Counted from the stretch's first letter, positions 22,400 to 34,095 are shown. The stretch is 64,000 bases of DNA from Blakeslea trispora (GCA_025331445.1 JAIWNE010000001.1:372001-436000), one strand, 5' to 3'. Program-made: numbers and translations. The notes: generated from the letters alone by a model not told the origin.

Positions 22400-25300
22400 A
22401 ATTTAGGATTTGAGCTTTCTCTGCGTCCGCGCACTCAGAGTTTTATCCAAAAAGAGAACGCTCTGTGTAATCTTGTGTTCGCTATAATAATAAAAAGAAA
22501 AAAAAAAAAAAAAGAGACTATAGATCTTCCCTATCAAAAGAGAAAAAATAGTTATTCAGATTGAATAGACTATCTTTTGTCCATCATCCTCTTTCCATAG
22601 TTATTTTTTGTATAGACTCAATGCGAATTGTACCAAGATAAGCTTCAAAAGAAACATCATTGTATAACCCTCATCCTGATGCGTGGGTGTTGCAAAGTGT
22701 AACCTATAGAACTGTCATCGAATCACAAAAGAAAAATAGTCATTTAAAATGGGGGGGAGAGCAAAGAAAAAAAAATTATAGAAGAGAGGAGAAAAAGGAG
22801 GCTCAGAAGCTTTTTTCCGCACCAATGATTCATTTGCTTATACAGTGCTTCAATAAGCCTAATGTACTACAATCATTGGCTGAATTGTCTATAATCACTT
22901 TTTTTTTTTTTACAATTTTTTTTTTCTTTTGTTTCACAATCATTTAATTCTAAAAAAAAAAATAGAAAAACAAGTAGCTTTTTAAGATTTGAGATGATAC
23001 AAATTGAATGTTTACTAGTAACAAAGAAGCACAATGAGAAATAGAATAATGGACTACTTGAAACAAATGTTTTATTTTGCTATAGAATGTATGATTATTA
23101 TTTTGAAACAACAATAAAAGTTTTGATCTTTGGCTTTATAGTAATTGTTTGTCTTTTTAGACATAAGAAAAAAAAAATTTTTTTTTATGTCTAAAAAAGA
23201 AATCAATGAGATTCGCTACTTTACCTCGTTGCCAAAAAAAAAAAGGCCCAATGTTCATCATGAATTGCCAGAGTGATCTTGTAGAAACAAAGCCTGGAAT
23301 GCAAAGACTGCTGTTCATGCGACAGTCATAGAGACTTTGAGCAAATTTGTTACAGTCATCTTTGTTACCTTGTCTAGATCAATCTTGGTTCTTTTTAGAG
23401 CTACTTACCAGGCTCTTTCAAAACACAATCAGTTGGAAACAGAAAGATTTTTTTTTCATGGGTTTATCATTGATTTTTTTTTTTTTGCACACTTTGCGTA
23501 TTTCAATCCTCTAAACAGTACTCATGTTCTTTGACTATGACTCAATCATTGCTCTATGTTAAGTTCTGTATCAACCTTAGCTGTTCTTTCTTGGTATGTG
23601 TATCTCTGATGAACGAATCGTCTTTTTTTCGAAAATCACTTTATTATCTAACCAACTGATCCTCCCCTGTCCCCCCTTTTTTTTTCCCTTTTTCAATTCA
23701 ACTAGCGCATTTTGCTAAAGGAGAAGAGATGCAGAAAGATGATCTAGCCTAGATTATCTCTCTCTCTCTTTCTTTCTCGTTATTGCTCTTTAAAATATGG
23801 CACCACTTTTTTCTTCAAGAAACATAGACTAAAAAAGACTTCATTTGATTAAATGTATATTACATTAATACTCATAATCCGTACTCTCGGGAACAATCAA
23901 GTTCCAAGCATAATTCGAATATAAATGGGGTACAAAATACAAGTTTCTAAAGATAGGTTCTTTTCTTTTTAAATTAAAAGTCAAACAGTTAAGCTTTTTT
24001 TTATCAACAATATGAAGTAATGGTATAAAATGTAACAGTGAAGCATTTTCTTTTTACTTGTTGAGGATCATTCAAAATAGCTTGACCAACTCATATGCTT
24101 GTAAATCTTTATGAGAATGCTTTCAGTCATACATAAGAATATAGCGATTCTTTTTTCTGTTATCTTTTGCATGATTATTTAAAAAGTGTTTCAATAAAGG
24201 TGAATTGCATCACTTGGATCATGTTGGTATAAACAAGAAAAAAGAAAAACCTTAATTCTGCTTTGATCAAAAAAAGGAAAAAATGTGTAAGGCATTTTCC
24301 TCATCTGTGTACCTGATGCCTCTTTACTCTTTTTAGGTTCAATACCAGTCTGCATGACACACTTTACTTTTTATCAAGAAGACAGGCTATGTCATTCTTG
24401 TTGTTGCGGAGAAGAAAGCCCCCCTCAAAAAGACATGGTGATTGGTATTCGAGTTCGAAATGAACGTTCCAATGAAACATGCAAGATAATCGTAACTAAG
24501 GTTATGTTGCACTTTATTTTAATATTCATAATACAACAATCAAGATAATAATAATCAAACACATTTGCTAAGCAAAAAAAAATTGCGAGTGATACAATAT
24601 ATGTATGTGTATGTGTATAAGCATTGCCTAAAGAGAGAAAACACAATAAAAAAAAAATGCTACAATTCAAAGTTGTTTGTTATCAAAGTGCTTTTGGAGA
24701 AACAAAGTCATAACATAACTATATTAATTGAGCTACTCTAAATGGGAAAATCGTTGCGCTAGTCCAAACATTTTAATTAAACTTTTAAACAGTGACGACG
24801 ATGGTTGTTCAATTTTTAATAGATTCAAAAAAAGAATTGATAGAGATAAGGCAATGTACCAATTAAAAGGCAGAATATGAATATGCAAACATTCAACGTG
24901 TTTTTTTTTGACGTCTTCAAACCGCGAAGTTATTATCTAGTTGAGGACAAAAAGCTTCTCTCATGATTACTTTATTTGTACTCTAGCTACAGTCAACATC
25001 TCACTCAATTTAGCAGAAAAACAAACAGGCAATTAGATTATAATTGATCTTTTTTCTGTAGAAAATGAAAGAGAGAGAGAGAGAAAAAAAAAAAAAGAGT
25101 AACAATTTTGAAATGAAAATCATTAAAAAAAAAAAAGAAAAAGAGCCATATTGTAACTTATAGGCTTTGTTTCAGATTCATTAATTTTTTATTTTGACAC
25201 TGATGAGCTTAACGTCAAGCGCGCTTACTGAATGATGAAAAGTTAGAGTACCTCATGTTTCCTTCAAAAAAAAAAAAAAAGGGATTTTATGTGGGGCAAT

Positions 25301-26394
25301 ATGAACATGGCAATAGAGAGGAAAAAAATAAACCTTTTTTGCAGGAAATTTCTTATTCTTCTAACCCCAAACAATTCTATCATCTTGTGCATGCTTTCTG
25401 ATGCTTTACCAAGAATGTTCTTTCACCTTTCTTCTCTCTGACTTCAAACTCTCTTTATTTTAGCTGAGCTCTCATTAAAAAATGATTTTTATATTGATTT
25501 GTGTCGCCGCTATTAATTTTTTATATGAATGACTTCTTGCATCAAGAAATTGAAATTCAGATTTGTAGAAGTCATTTCAAACAATTGAAGAGAAAAAGAA
25601 AGCCGCTCAATTGCTAAATTTATCAATTATCTTAATAGACAAGCGCTTTGATAATGGCTTTCAACTCTCCTTAAATGTCCCGTGACTCGGTCGTGGGTAT
25701 TCTCTCTCTTTCACTCTTTACAGCCAAACAGGAGGTTGCTGTCACAAAAAAGCCATTGCTCACGATGAGACTCTTTTTTTTTTTATGTTTATCTTTTTTT
25801 TTAAAAAAAAAAACGTTACACATTACTCTCAAAGAGCAAAGCAGACAAGATCCATTGTTTCTTTCCCCCCTTCTTCTGTTTTCATTTCCAGACCCCATTT
25901 GCAAGATCGATCGTTAAAGCATAACAAAGAGTACTATGGACATGTCAACCTTCTTTATGATTGATCTCATTCAAACGTAATCCCCCTCCTTTTTTTTTTA
26001 CTTTTTTTCAATGAAAGTTGCTTGAGGTCCTTTTTTTTTTTTTAGTCAATGCTTTTCTTTCTCGGCTTGAAATTGTTTTTTTTTTTATATCTGTGTATGT
26101 GTGGCGTTTTGTTCTTGAGTCTTGAAAGAGATATGTGTATATAGTAAACCTATAAAAGGAAATGTGACACTATACGGACTTTTTCGGTCCAAGTTGTACT
26201 TTGGCAATATATGTTCTATTTTGTTGCTTAGTATATTGCTGATCAGTAAATGCTCGCCAATAACTATCTCTATATACTGTACTACTAGATATAAAGTCGG
26301 GATATCGAAATAAGATTCTTCCTCCTTCTCTCCCCCCAAGACTTCTTGTGTCACTCCCTTGGATAGTACTCCCCCCAAAACGAAATCACAAAGA
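22400..26394. other. 4-kb intergenic region without a supported gene
   Basis: Very A/T-rich, with many A and T runs and short GA repeats (25070-25084). Frames up to 95 codons exist (for example 22660-22947) but consist of low-complexity translation. A stem-loop at 23152-23199 is listed separately. From about 25970 the plus strand becomes pyrimidine-rich, which is probably the upstream region of the bHLH gene. Confidence 0.55.
23152..23199. repeat. A/T-rich perfect-core stem-loop
   Basis: TTTTTAGACATAAGAAAAAA on the left pairs with TTTTTTTTATGTCTAAAAAA on the right, giving a stem of about 20 bp with one bulge and almost no loop. Its position 750 bp after SWR1 makes a direct terminator role unlikely. 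Confidence 0.6.
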
Positions 26395-26402
26395 TATATA
26401 AA
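26395..26402 (+). promoter_or_regulatory. TATA box candidate for the bHLH gene
   Basis: TATATAAA lies about 145 bp upstream of the bHLH start codon and is followed by a T/C-rich run up to the ATG, a common arrangement for fungal promoters. Assigned from sequence and position only. Confidence 0.5.
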
Positions 26403-26544
26403 AGAAAGATTTTTTTTCCCCTCTTCTCCAGGTTCTTTAATCTCTTTCTCTCTTATTTTCTTTGTCTCCTTCTTTCTCTCTTGTTTATTTTTGCCTTTTT
26501 CCAAAGTCAACTTGCTTTCCACAACTTACTTTTACTAAAAAAAA

Positions 26545-27759
26545 ATGCCTTCAGAAAAGTTCAGAATTGCTACCAACGGTCAATCTCTTAGAAACCCAAA
26601 CAATGCGTTTTTCGGTAAGAAAACAATGAAAATTCTGTTTGACATCATTTTCCTAACTTTAAAAAAAAAATTTTTTTTTTTTTTTTTAGGCATGACATTA
26701 ACTGCCAATTTGACAGTCGATGAAAGGTAAGTAATCTACAGACAAACCCAATCTTGATCATAAACTAACTCTTTTACTTTCAGTGATGTATCAGCTCACA
26801 ATGATAGAAGATCCGCACACAATGCTTTGGAAAGACAACGTCGAGAAGACTTGAACATCAAATTTCAGAAACTTGCACATGCACTCCCATCACTCCAAAG
26901 TGTTCGTCGCCCCAGCAAAACAATGATTGTCGCCAAATCACTTGAGTTTGTTTCTTCAAGTCTCAAGAGAGAATCCAGTTTTGCTTCTGAAATCCAAAGA
27001 TTGCGTGCAGAAAACGAAAAGCTTAGATTACAAGCTCAGGCACAAAGTTCTTTATTGAAAAAACAAGTTTCTGAAGAAGAAATCAATACATGCTCCGAAA
27101 CAATCAAAGTTGAAGCCAACGAAACAACGAAATCTGAAGTTAAAGAGGCGACGCTTAAAAGAAAAGCCAGCGAAATCGACCAACTATCTCCACCCCCTAC
27201 TCCTGAAGCTATGCGGGCTGATAAGCAATCACCTGTTACTACACCACAAAAGAAGAGAATGGTTAAACAGACCAAGCCATTACAATCTCAACTCCAACCT
27301 TCTTCTTCAGTTGCAGACACTATGATGACAGCTAACCGTATGGTTACGCCAATGATTGAATCGCCATGGTCACCTGTTGATGATCATTTTCGTCAGCCTT
27401 CAAATGCATACTCAGCAGTAACAAACCAGAGCAATTCTAATTACATCAATATCGATACCTCACCTTATGCCACACATATCAATAGCCCTAATAATGACCT
27501 ACTCTTTATGCCCACTTCTCAAGCCTATGAATCTAATACACCTGCTGCTGTACCTGTTCGTCCTCAAGAATACCAGACCATGATGAACTCTGTACTTTTT
27601 GCCCCATACTACCTTTCTTCAGAATCACCCAATAACTGTAAGTAAATGACAAGTCTTTGTTCTATTCATCTGATTAATCCTGATTTTCTTTCTTTTTTAG
27701 TTTCCTATCATTTCTCTCATCAACGCCAAACAAGTCAACCTACTGACTTTTATTTCTAA
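26545..27759 (+). CDS. bHLH-leucine zipper transcription factor, MAX/MYC-like
   Basis: Four exons (26545-26614, 26690-26726, 26784-27637, 27701-27759) total 1020 nt, 339 residues. The basic region HNALERQRRED (residues 48-58) has His48, Glu52 and Arg56, the class-B triad that reads CACGTG E-boxes. Helix 1 (LNIKFQKLAHALPSLQ), a loop with RRPSK and helix 2 (TMIVAKSLEFVSSSL) follow. A zipper-like run (EIQRLRAENEKLRLQAQAQ) comes after, as in MAX/MYC. The remainder is low-complexity, rich in Ser, Pro and Gln, with possible phosphorylation sites (SPPPTP, SPWSP). It should act in the nucleus as a dimer; partner and targets are unknown. The second exon is only 37 nt, and intron 1 holds an A10T17 tract. 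The start is the first ATG after the pyrimidine-rich leader. Confidence 0.93.
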
Positions 27760-30566
27760 AACAAAAAAAGCTGTCTCTTTCTTTCTCTTTTTTCTTGTGC
27801 TTATTAAGACTGGCATATAATAAGCACTAATTGTTATTTATTTTGTACATAGTCATTTTTTTTATTTTTATAATACATTCTATATTCGCACATATTCAAT
27901 TTGTTTCTCCCTTTTTTTTTTTACCCCTTTCTTGTTTCGATTTTACCCAACTAATAAACTTATATGACTTATTGATTCCAAAATATTCCTTAAAATGAGT
28001 ATGAAACCAATGTGTTAATACAAGCCCTGGATTATTTATATCGATCGATGGAGAGTATTTCTTGTTTGACATTTGTTGATAGACTTATAAGGTGTAACTC
28101 ACTAATTTGTCATTTTTATATATTTGGTCAATTGAACAATCCAACTTTACTGTAGGCATGCGTTGTTGTTGTTTGTTACTCCAAGTAATTAGCAAACTTC
28201 ACCCCATCCAAATTTCTTACTTTGTAATGATGAAACAGAATTTTATGACTTTTTTTACTTGTACAACACATGCATCAGATGAAAAGCAGTTGGCGATCTT
28301 GAAAAAAAAAAACTTGCTTTCAGAGGTGTCTGTTCACCTTTCAGTGTTTGCTTTTTTAGGAAATTGTACCCCCCTCTTTTCTTTCATTTTGATTGTATGG
28401 TCTTTTTTTTAAAATTCTATGACAGTTAACTCTTGAAAAGTAACTCGGCAATCATGTTTGTATTGTTCAAGGCTATGTAAGTGATCTGAAATAAAGTGTT
28501 TGTCGATTGCTATTGTTGTTACTGTTATTGTTTGTGCGTGCATGTATACATGGTACCACCTGAGGATTTAGCCCTGGTGTAAATCCGCGCAATCCAAATA
28601 TGTCAAGAGACTATGTGATGACCTCTCTTTTCTCTCTCTCTCTCTCTCTTTCTTTTTCAAATACAACGAAAAAGGAAACAAGGGCGATTGAAAGGAAAAT
28701 TATGCATCAACATCCCTCTTTATTAAACAAGGCAATGGTGGTTGCTCGCCCTGTTGTTTCCGCTTTTCTTAAACAGGTATCTTGTTGTTTTTTAGTAGTT
28801 GTTGAATAAAGCAGTTTTTTGTTTTTTTTGGTCTGTTTTTTCTTCTCTTGTGTATAAAATTCATTTCTGTAAAATATACAATAGAGATGTTGACATATAC
28901 TGTTCAGTTGTTTTCTTTGCCAAATCAAATATTCTGGCCGTGCACAACAGAAAGAATTCTAGTTTGGGAAATGTTCTATTATACAATCGAATACACAGTA
29001 TAAAGTTCTAAAAATACTTTTTTCTTTTTTAAAAAGAGAGAGAGATGTGGTACAACTTAATAAATAAATTGCATCTCGTCATTTTTGTACATAAAGAAGA
29101 TAGTGCCTTCATAGGCAGGTTTAAAGAAATACATTTGATAGTAACAGACATGTTGTATTACGACCAGTAGACATGTATGAACTGTATGGTTTTTAGAGAT
29201 AGACTCAATCTGACATGTTGTCTTGATAGCAAAAACATAAACTTCAATGTTGTATTCAATCACCTAGAAACTGAAGCCGCTTAAAATAGAATTTAAAAAA
29301 AAAAACAGGAGAGGCATTCAATTTGTAAAATTAAAGCTCACCATTTTTGGAAACAAAAACGCTTCTTTTTTCTTCTATGTCTTAGCTCAATCTTTCTTCT
29401 GAGAAGCTTAAGAAGACGAAATACGTGCTTTCAACAAATTCAGTAAACAGCCTTTAGTTGATCAAATCTGAATTGTTTTTTTTTTTTGCGAAATAGATAG
29501 CTTTTGGAAATAGCATTAATATGGAAAAGATACGGAATTAGGGCTTCATTTTCACTCACAATGCAAAAGGACAATGCAACTTGTAGATAATGCATAGTGT
29601 TTCATCATGATAGAAAATCACTCTCTAAAACACACAAAAGATTTAACCTTCTAGTTTAGATTATGGACAGCAAAGACTGATCATAAAAGATACAAGTACA
29701 TGAAAACAAAAAAAAAAAGAGGGTAGATTTTGACATCTAAGCTTATCAATCTAACAAACAGAGTTGACACATCTGTCAGTTAAACAAACTGAATCTTTGG
29801 AACAGATAAGTATATGAGGAATATAGAGAGAGAGAAAAAAAAAAGTGATAAGAGTGAGAAGCAAACGCTTCCTTTTCAGAGTTTCGACTATCGTTTTGCT
29901 AGTATCGAATAAGCATTTGGTGAATGAATTTCAAGAAACTGAACCTCCTACTACACATATAAAGCTGAAATTGACTCTCGATATTATATACAGTTGGATT
30001 TCAGTAGGGCAAAACAGTCTTTATTTCAATAAATTGAGTAGCTGTATTCTTGTTGATAGGAAAAAACTGGCATATATTTACAGTTTTGAAAGACCAGTAC
30101 TGAAGTATTGCTTATTGCAGAGAGAGAGAGAGAGAGAAAAAGGTTTGACTGGTAATCCTTTTGAAATCAAGTACAATAGCATGCTTTATTTAGGAGTGTC
30201 CATATCTTTAAGAAATGTACTCTTATATTAAAGATAACACTCTTATATCGAGCGACTACTGTATAACTTAAAGTAATTCAAAATGTATTTCACTGATGCT
30301 CAAAATACACAAATAGAGATGGTGAATATAGCACAAACCAGATTGGATAGAAACTGAAATTATAGGGCTAAAAACCCATCCGTTGATAACAACTGAAGAG
30401 CTACGTTGTATGTAAAACACTGATCATAGTATTTCTAAAAGCCACATCAACTGCTACACTGAAACTCAAGTCATTCTCAATTATATATCCCAAGCGAATC
30501 TCCTATTTTTCTTTTTTCTTTCTTTCTAGAATTCATTCATATCTACAAGACTCTCTTTGTTAGACA

Positions 30567-30613
<47 letters not shown>

Positions 30614-30810
30614 ATTCTTTGCTATAGGTCTGCTTTCTGAGAATTTACTTCAACTTTCCAAAAAAGGGAATCGGCCAATCGAGGCACTCAATTTGATTTG
30701 TCTAATCTAAACGCAGAAAAGACAGCATCTATTGTATTGTCTGAATTTCAAGTCAATAAGCTGTAATACTTTGCTCATACTGAAAAATGAGATAACTTTC
30801 TCCTTTCGCA
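27760..30810. other. 3-kb intergenic region without a supported gene
   Basis: A/T-rich spacer with CT/GA repeats (28618-28650, 30120-30138, 30567-30613). Frames up to 128 codons (29845-30231) lack motifs and include repeat translation. A sequence resembling one transposon terminus lies near 30240-30262. Confidence 0.55.
30567..30613. repeat. (CT)n microsatellite
   Basis: About 23 CT units with one interruption (CTCG), roughly 200 bp upstream of the eL42 start codon. Long CT tracts occur upstream of ribosomal protein genes in several fungi, but a promoter role here is only inferred. Confidence 0.9.
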
Positions 30811-31372
30811 ATGGTACGTATAAGGAGGGGCTATTCTTCATCATAGAGAAAACAAAGCATCTGTTCAATCGATAGACAAATCAGAAGGGGGGGATGGATA
30901 GACAGATGGATGGATGGATGGATGGATGCAAAATATTCATAGAGAGTATGAAGAAAGAGACACCATTGACATTCTGATCATTAGGTCAACATTCCCAAGA
31001 CCCGTAACACCTACTGTAAGGGCTCCAAGTGTAGAAAGCACACTCCCCACAAGGTCACCCAATACAAGGCTGGTAAGGCCTCTCTCTTCGCCCAAGGTAA
31101 GAGACGTTATGACCGTAAGCAATCCGGTTATGGTGGTCAAACCAAGCCCGTTTTCCACAAGAAGGCCAAGACCACCAAGAAGGTTGTTCTCCGTCTCGAA
31201 TGTACCGGTAAGTCAAAAAAAAACCAAAAGTGATACTTTTTTGAGACTGACGCGTTGTTTTTTATTTTCTTTAATAGCTTGTAAGTACAAGATGCAACTC
31301 GCTCTCAAGAGATGTAAGCACTTTGAATTGGGTGGTGACAAGAAGACCAAGGGTGCTGCTCTCGTTTTCTAA
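30811..31372 (+). CDS. RPL42: 60S ribosomal protein eL42 (RPL42/L44/L36a)
   Basis: Three exons: the ATG alone (30811-30813), 30985-31207 and 31278-31372. They total 321 nt, 106 residues, the length of the yeast protein. The protein reads [12 protein letters not shown]..., with Cys pairs YCKGSKC and LECTACKY forming the zinc-binding site, and [17 protein letters not shown] in the loop near the ribosomal E site. Residue 56 is Pro, the cycloheximide-sensitive form; Gln at this position is the known resistance change. Splitting the start codon from the rest of the coding sequence is common in ribosomal protein genes. The 171-nt first intron holds a GGAT microsatellite. Codon use is strongly biased, as expected for a highly expressed gene. 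Confidence 0.99.
30890..30927. repeat. (GGAT)n microsatellite in eL42 intron 1
   Basis: G7 followed by GGATGGATAGACA and then five ATGG/GGAT units, inside the 171-nt first intron of eL42. Confidence 0.85.
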
Positions 31373-32075
31373 ACAAGTCAAGTATTCTGCGACCACAATA
31401 AAACTTCGGATCATACATTTTTCTCGATTTCCCTTTTTTTTTTGTCGAATGGTTTATTTATGAATGAATATTTAAATGATCAAAAGAGAGAGAGAGAGGT
31501 GCTTAAGGGCAAGCAAAAGAAAGAGTAGAGTTATTGAAGTTGGTGAAATTGTAGCTTCAGAAAAAGGAGAGTGTCTTTTAGCATGAAAGCCCAGTGAGGG
31601 GGGGGGGGCACATCAAATAGTTTTCAAAGCGGTAGCACAGAGGGAAAAAAGAGATTGGCAGTACGGAACATATAGTGGAGCACACCTTGAGAGAAAAAAA
31701 AAAAGGCACACTTTTTTTTTTTCAACTTCAGCACACATAAGGACCTTGAGTCACAAAAAAACTAAGCACTGTGTAACGAGATTTCTCATCACAAATTTTT
31801 TTTATAGGTATTTCATCGGTATCAGACTTCTTTACTAGTATTCTGGTATAGGTATCTTACCTTTTTGTCACAATACCTATCTTATTATCCAAGTAAAATG
31901 ACTTTGGACCAGAATCTTGGTGTCTTCTCAAAATCAAAACTCATGCATTTAAGACATGTCAATGCAAACTAGTATCATTTGAAGCATTGTTTTTGTATTA
32001 TGTTTAGGTCAATATTTATGAATTAAAATGATTGTAAAGACATAAGAAAAAAGAACAAAAAGTAAAAGAATCATT
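31373..32075. other. intergenic spacer
   Basis: 700 bp with GA and G runs (G9 near 31600) and A/T runs; no gene is seen. The two neighbouring genes converge across it. Confidence 0.6.
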
Positions 32076-32897
32076 TCAAAACATCATGAAGCTTATTGAG
32101 AGAAAGCTTCTCTGATACACGTTTTTTTTTTCTAATTGCTCCACTACATCTGGCTCTGTCTTGCCCTCACTAACAAGCTCTCTAGTTTTGTTAATGATGG
32201 TGATGCGCCTTGAATACATCTTGCGCTCTAAAGATCAAACTTTGTTATTAGAATTTTTGTAAATGAATTTCAATTGATAGTGTTCCTTACCTTTTTCGTC
32301 TCTTCTCCAACTCACCTTGTAAAGTCTATTGAGCTCATCAATAGAAGGAGTCCCTTCTAATCCAACTGTGAACTCCAGCCAAAGTTCAGGCACGGTTTTG
32401 GCCCAGCGCTTCATAGAGTACTTGACTGGCTCGATATCGGTAGTGTTCGCCTCAGGAACTGATACAGGTTCACCAGTTGAGTTGCCGTTGTTGGCATTTA
32501 CCAGTTCTTCTTCATTTGTTACTGCCTTCATTGTTGACTCTGGAGCTGTTCACAAAGTAAGCGCATGTGATTAAAGTTTGTTGCAATGTTTCGCACTGAA
32601 GTGTTGATTGCTGCCAAGTTGTGATCATTTGAGGTACTGCTATTGCTGATGATTGACCTGGTTGTTTGAGAGCTCATGTGATTGACGGTTGTTGACACTG
32701 TGTCCAGCTTCATGTTGTTCAATACAACTTCAAATTCAGAGACGATTTCCTTCAGTTTCGTTTCTTGAGGGGCAAGTCTGTCTTTTTGTATCTTTGCTAA
32801 GCTAATAAAGGAAGAAAGTCAGTGACGGCTTTCATAATAATGAATTACAACTTACCTGAATCATAAGGTTAAAGGTCTACTTCGATGCAACGGACAT
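32076..32897 (-). CDS. GCR1_C-domain DNA-binding protein, possibly Crypton-derived; frame break inside
   Basis: Exons: 32881-32897 (ATG TCC GTT GCA TCG AA), 32801 down to the break near 32530, 32531-32291, and 32227-32076. The last two join across an intron (GTAAGG...TTTAG) to give a GCR1_C-type domain: YSMKRWAKTVPELWLEF, GTPSIDELNRLY, WRRDEKERKMYSRRITIINKT. This DNA-binding fold is named from yeast Gcr1 and also occurs at the C-terminus of Crypton tyrosine-recombinase elements. The N-terminal exon (LAKIQKDRLAPQETKL...) is helical and Ser/Thr/Asn-rich. It ends CAATGA, where its TGA overlaps the ATG of the domain-bearing frame. No recombinase domain is present. Either a one-base indel broke the gene, or the second frame is translated separately from the ATG at 32531. 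The first intron starts with the weak donor GTAGAC, so exon 1 is tentative. Confidence 0.75.
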
Positions 32898-33276
32898 TGC
32901 AGGCGCAAGCTCTATATTTACACTGTTGACCTTTTTTCAAAATGATTCGTCTTGACGGAACAAATTCCGGTTTGCTCAAACTGGATCAAGTCCTAAATCA
33001 AGGGATGATACTGTTGGTCGGTCTGGATTATTACACAGAACAATCAATTTGGAAACCACGACAAGAATCAGTGCAAACATCCAATGCTATTGCCTGAGCA
33101 GAATGATAGTAAATGATTTCACTTATACTCGTCTGGTTTAAGAAAAGGCCATAACAAGATTTGAAGATCACTGAGAGCGAAAAAAAAAATACTAGAATTT
33201 TATGAAACCCCGCAAAATTGAAATGATCTTCAAAATACTTTTAGAGACAAAATTTCTTTTATTGAACAGGGGCCAA
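32898..33276. other. spacer between the GCR1_C gene and the Tc1 element
   Basis: 380 bp; no gene is seen. Part of it (from about 33180) probably belongs to the Tc1 element's terminal region, but clear terminal inverted repeats could not be identified. Confidence 0.5.
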
Positions 33277-34095
33277 CTAATGATGAGTTGGCCCACCTTT
33301 ATTCTTAATTACATCCTGTAGTCTTCCAGGCATGCTTGCAATGAGTTTGTTCCAATCTTTTGGTTGTAATTCATCCCAAACCCTTTGCAAGCATGCCTTA
33401 TACTCCTCCGCGTTTCGGAAGCGCCTACCTCCAGCTCGAAGGGCCTGCACACGCCTTTTCATCTTCATCCATAAATTTTCAATGGGATTTAAACTTGCGA
33501 TCCTACCTGATGGCATCCCCAAAGCCATCAGGCTAGTCCTGCCACTCTTAAAGGTAGGCGCCAAGCAATCCTCCAGGTATTTCTCCAATGGTAAGCGCCA
33601 GACCATCACAGGGGCGGAATTTTTGCCGTTTTCGAACGAGCTTTCATCCGTGAATACCACCTTCTTCCAGTCCTCGAGCGTGAAGTTTTGGTACTCCTCT
33701 GCAAACTTGAGTCTGTTGAATCGATGCAGAGGAGTAAGAAAGGGCTTTCTGACCGCCACACGGTGATGGAACCCCATTTTGTGCAACGCACGGCATACCG
33801 TGGCGGGGTGTACCTTGACAGGAAGAGATGCTGTCAGTTCAGCCAATGTGGCTCTCCTGTTGAAGATGACTTCTCTTCTGAGTAATCGTAGCGTTCTTGG
33901 CGAGAGCTTGGAGGGCCTTCCAGATCCTGTGGCACGATCCGTGGTACCTCTCAATTTTGCTCCCTTCAGAGCTGCATACACCGTACTCACTTTTACCTCC
34001 AATGCGTCTGCCATTTGAGAAATCTTGACGCCCTGCTTTTTTATTTCAAGCATGATACGCTTTTCTTCGTTGTTGAGGAACTTTTTAGTAGTCAT
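33277..34095 (-). CDS. Tc1/mariner transposase with internal deletion of the second catalytic Asp
   Basis: 272 residues from the ATG at 34095, shorter than the usual 330-350. The N-terminus is a paired, Tc1-type helix-turn-helix DNA-binding region (KRIMLEIKKQGVKISQMADAL and RRATLAELTASL). The first catalytic Asp is in VVFTDESSF, and the Glu of the DDE triad is in SLNPIENLW. Between CLAPTFKSGRTSLMALGMPSG and RIASLNPIENLW the family normally has about 60-70 residues holding the second Asp (QDNAPxH). These are absent here, yet the frame stays open. The protein should not be able to cut DNA but could still bind it. A 9-bp hairpin (33272-33296) spans the stop codon. Terminal inverted repeats are not clear. 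Confidence 0.93.
   Translation of the reverse strand: MTTKKFLNNEEKRIMLEIKKQGVKISQMADALEVKVSTVYAALKGAKLRGTTDRATGSGRPSKLSPRTLRLLRREVIFNRRATLAELTASLPVKVHPATVCRALHKMGFHHRVAVRKPFLTPLHRFNRLKFAEEYQNFTLEDWKKVVFTDESSFENGKNSAPVMVWRLPLEKYLEDCLAPTFKSGRTSLMALGMPSGRIASLNPIENLWMKMKRRVQALRAGGRRFRNAEEYKACLQRVWDELQPKDWNKLIASMPGRLQDVIKNKGGPTHH

Noticed and set aside
29845..30231. 128-codon plus-strand frame
   Set aside because: Contains translated GA repeat (Arg-Glu run), no motif and no splice signals forming a gene.
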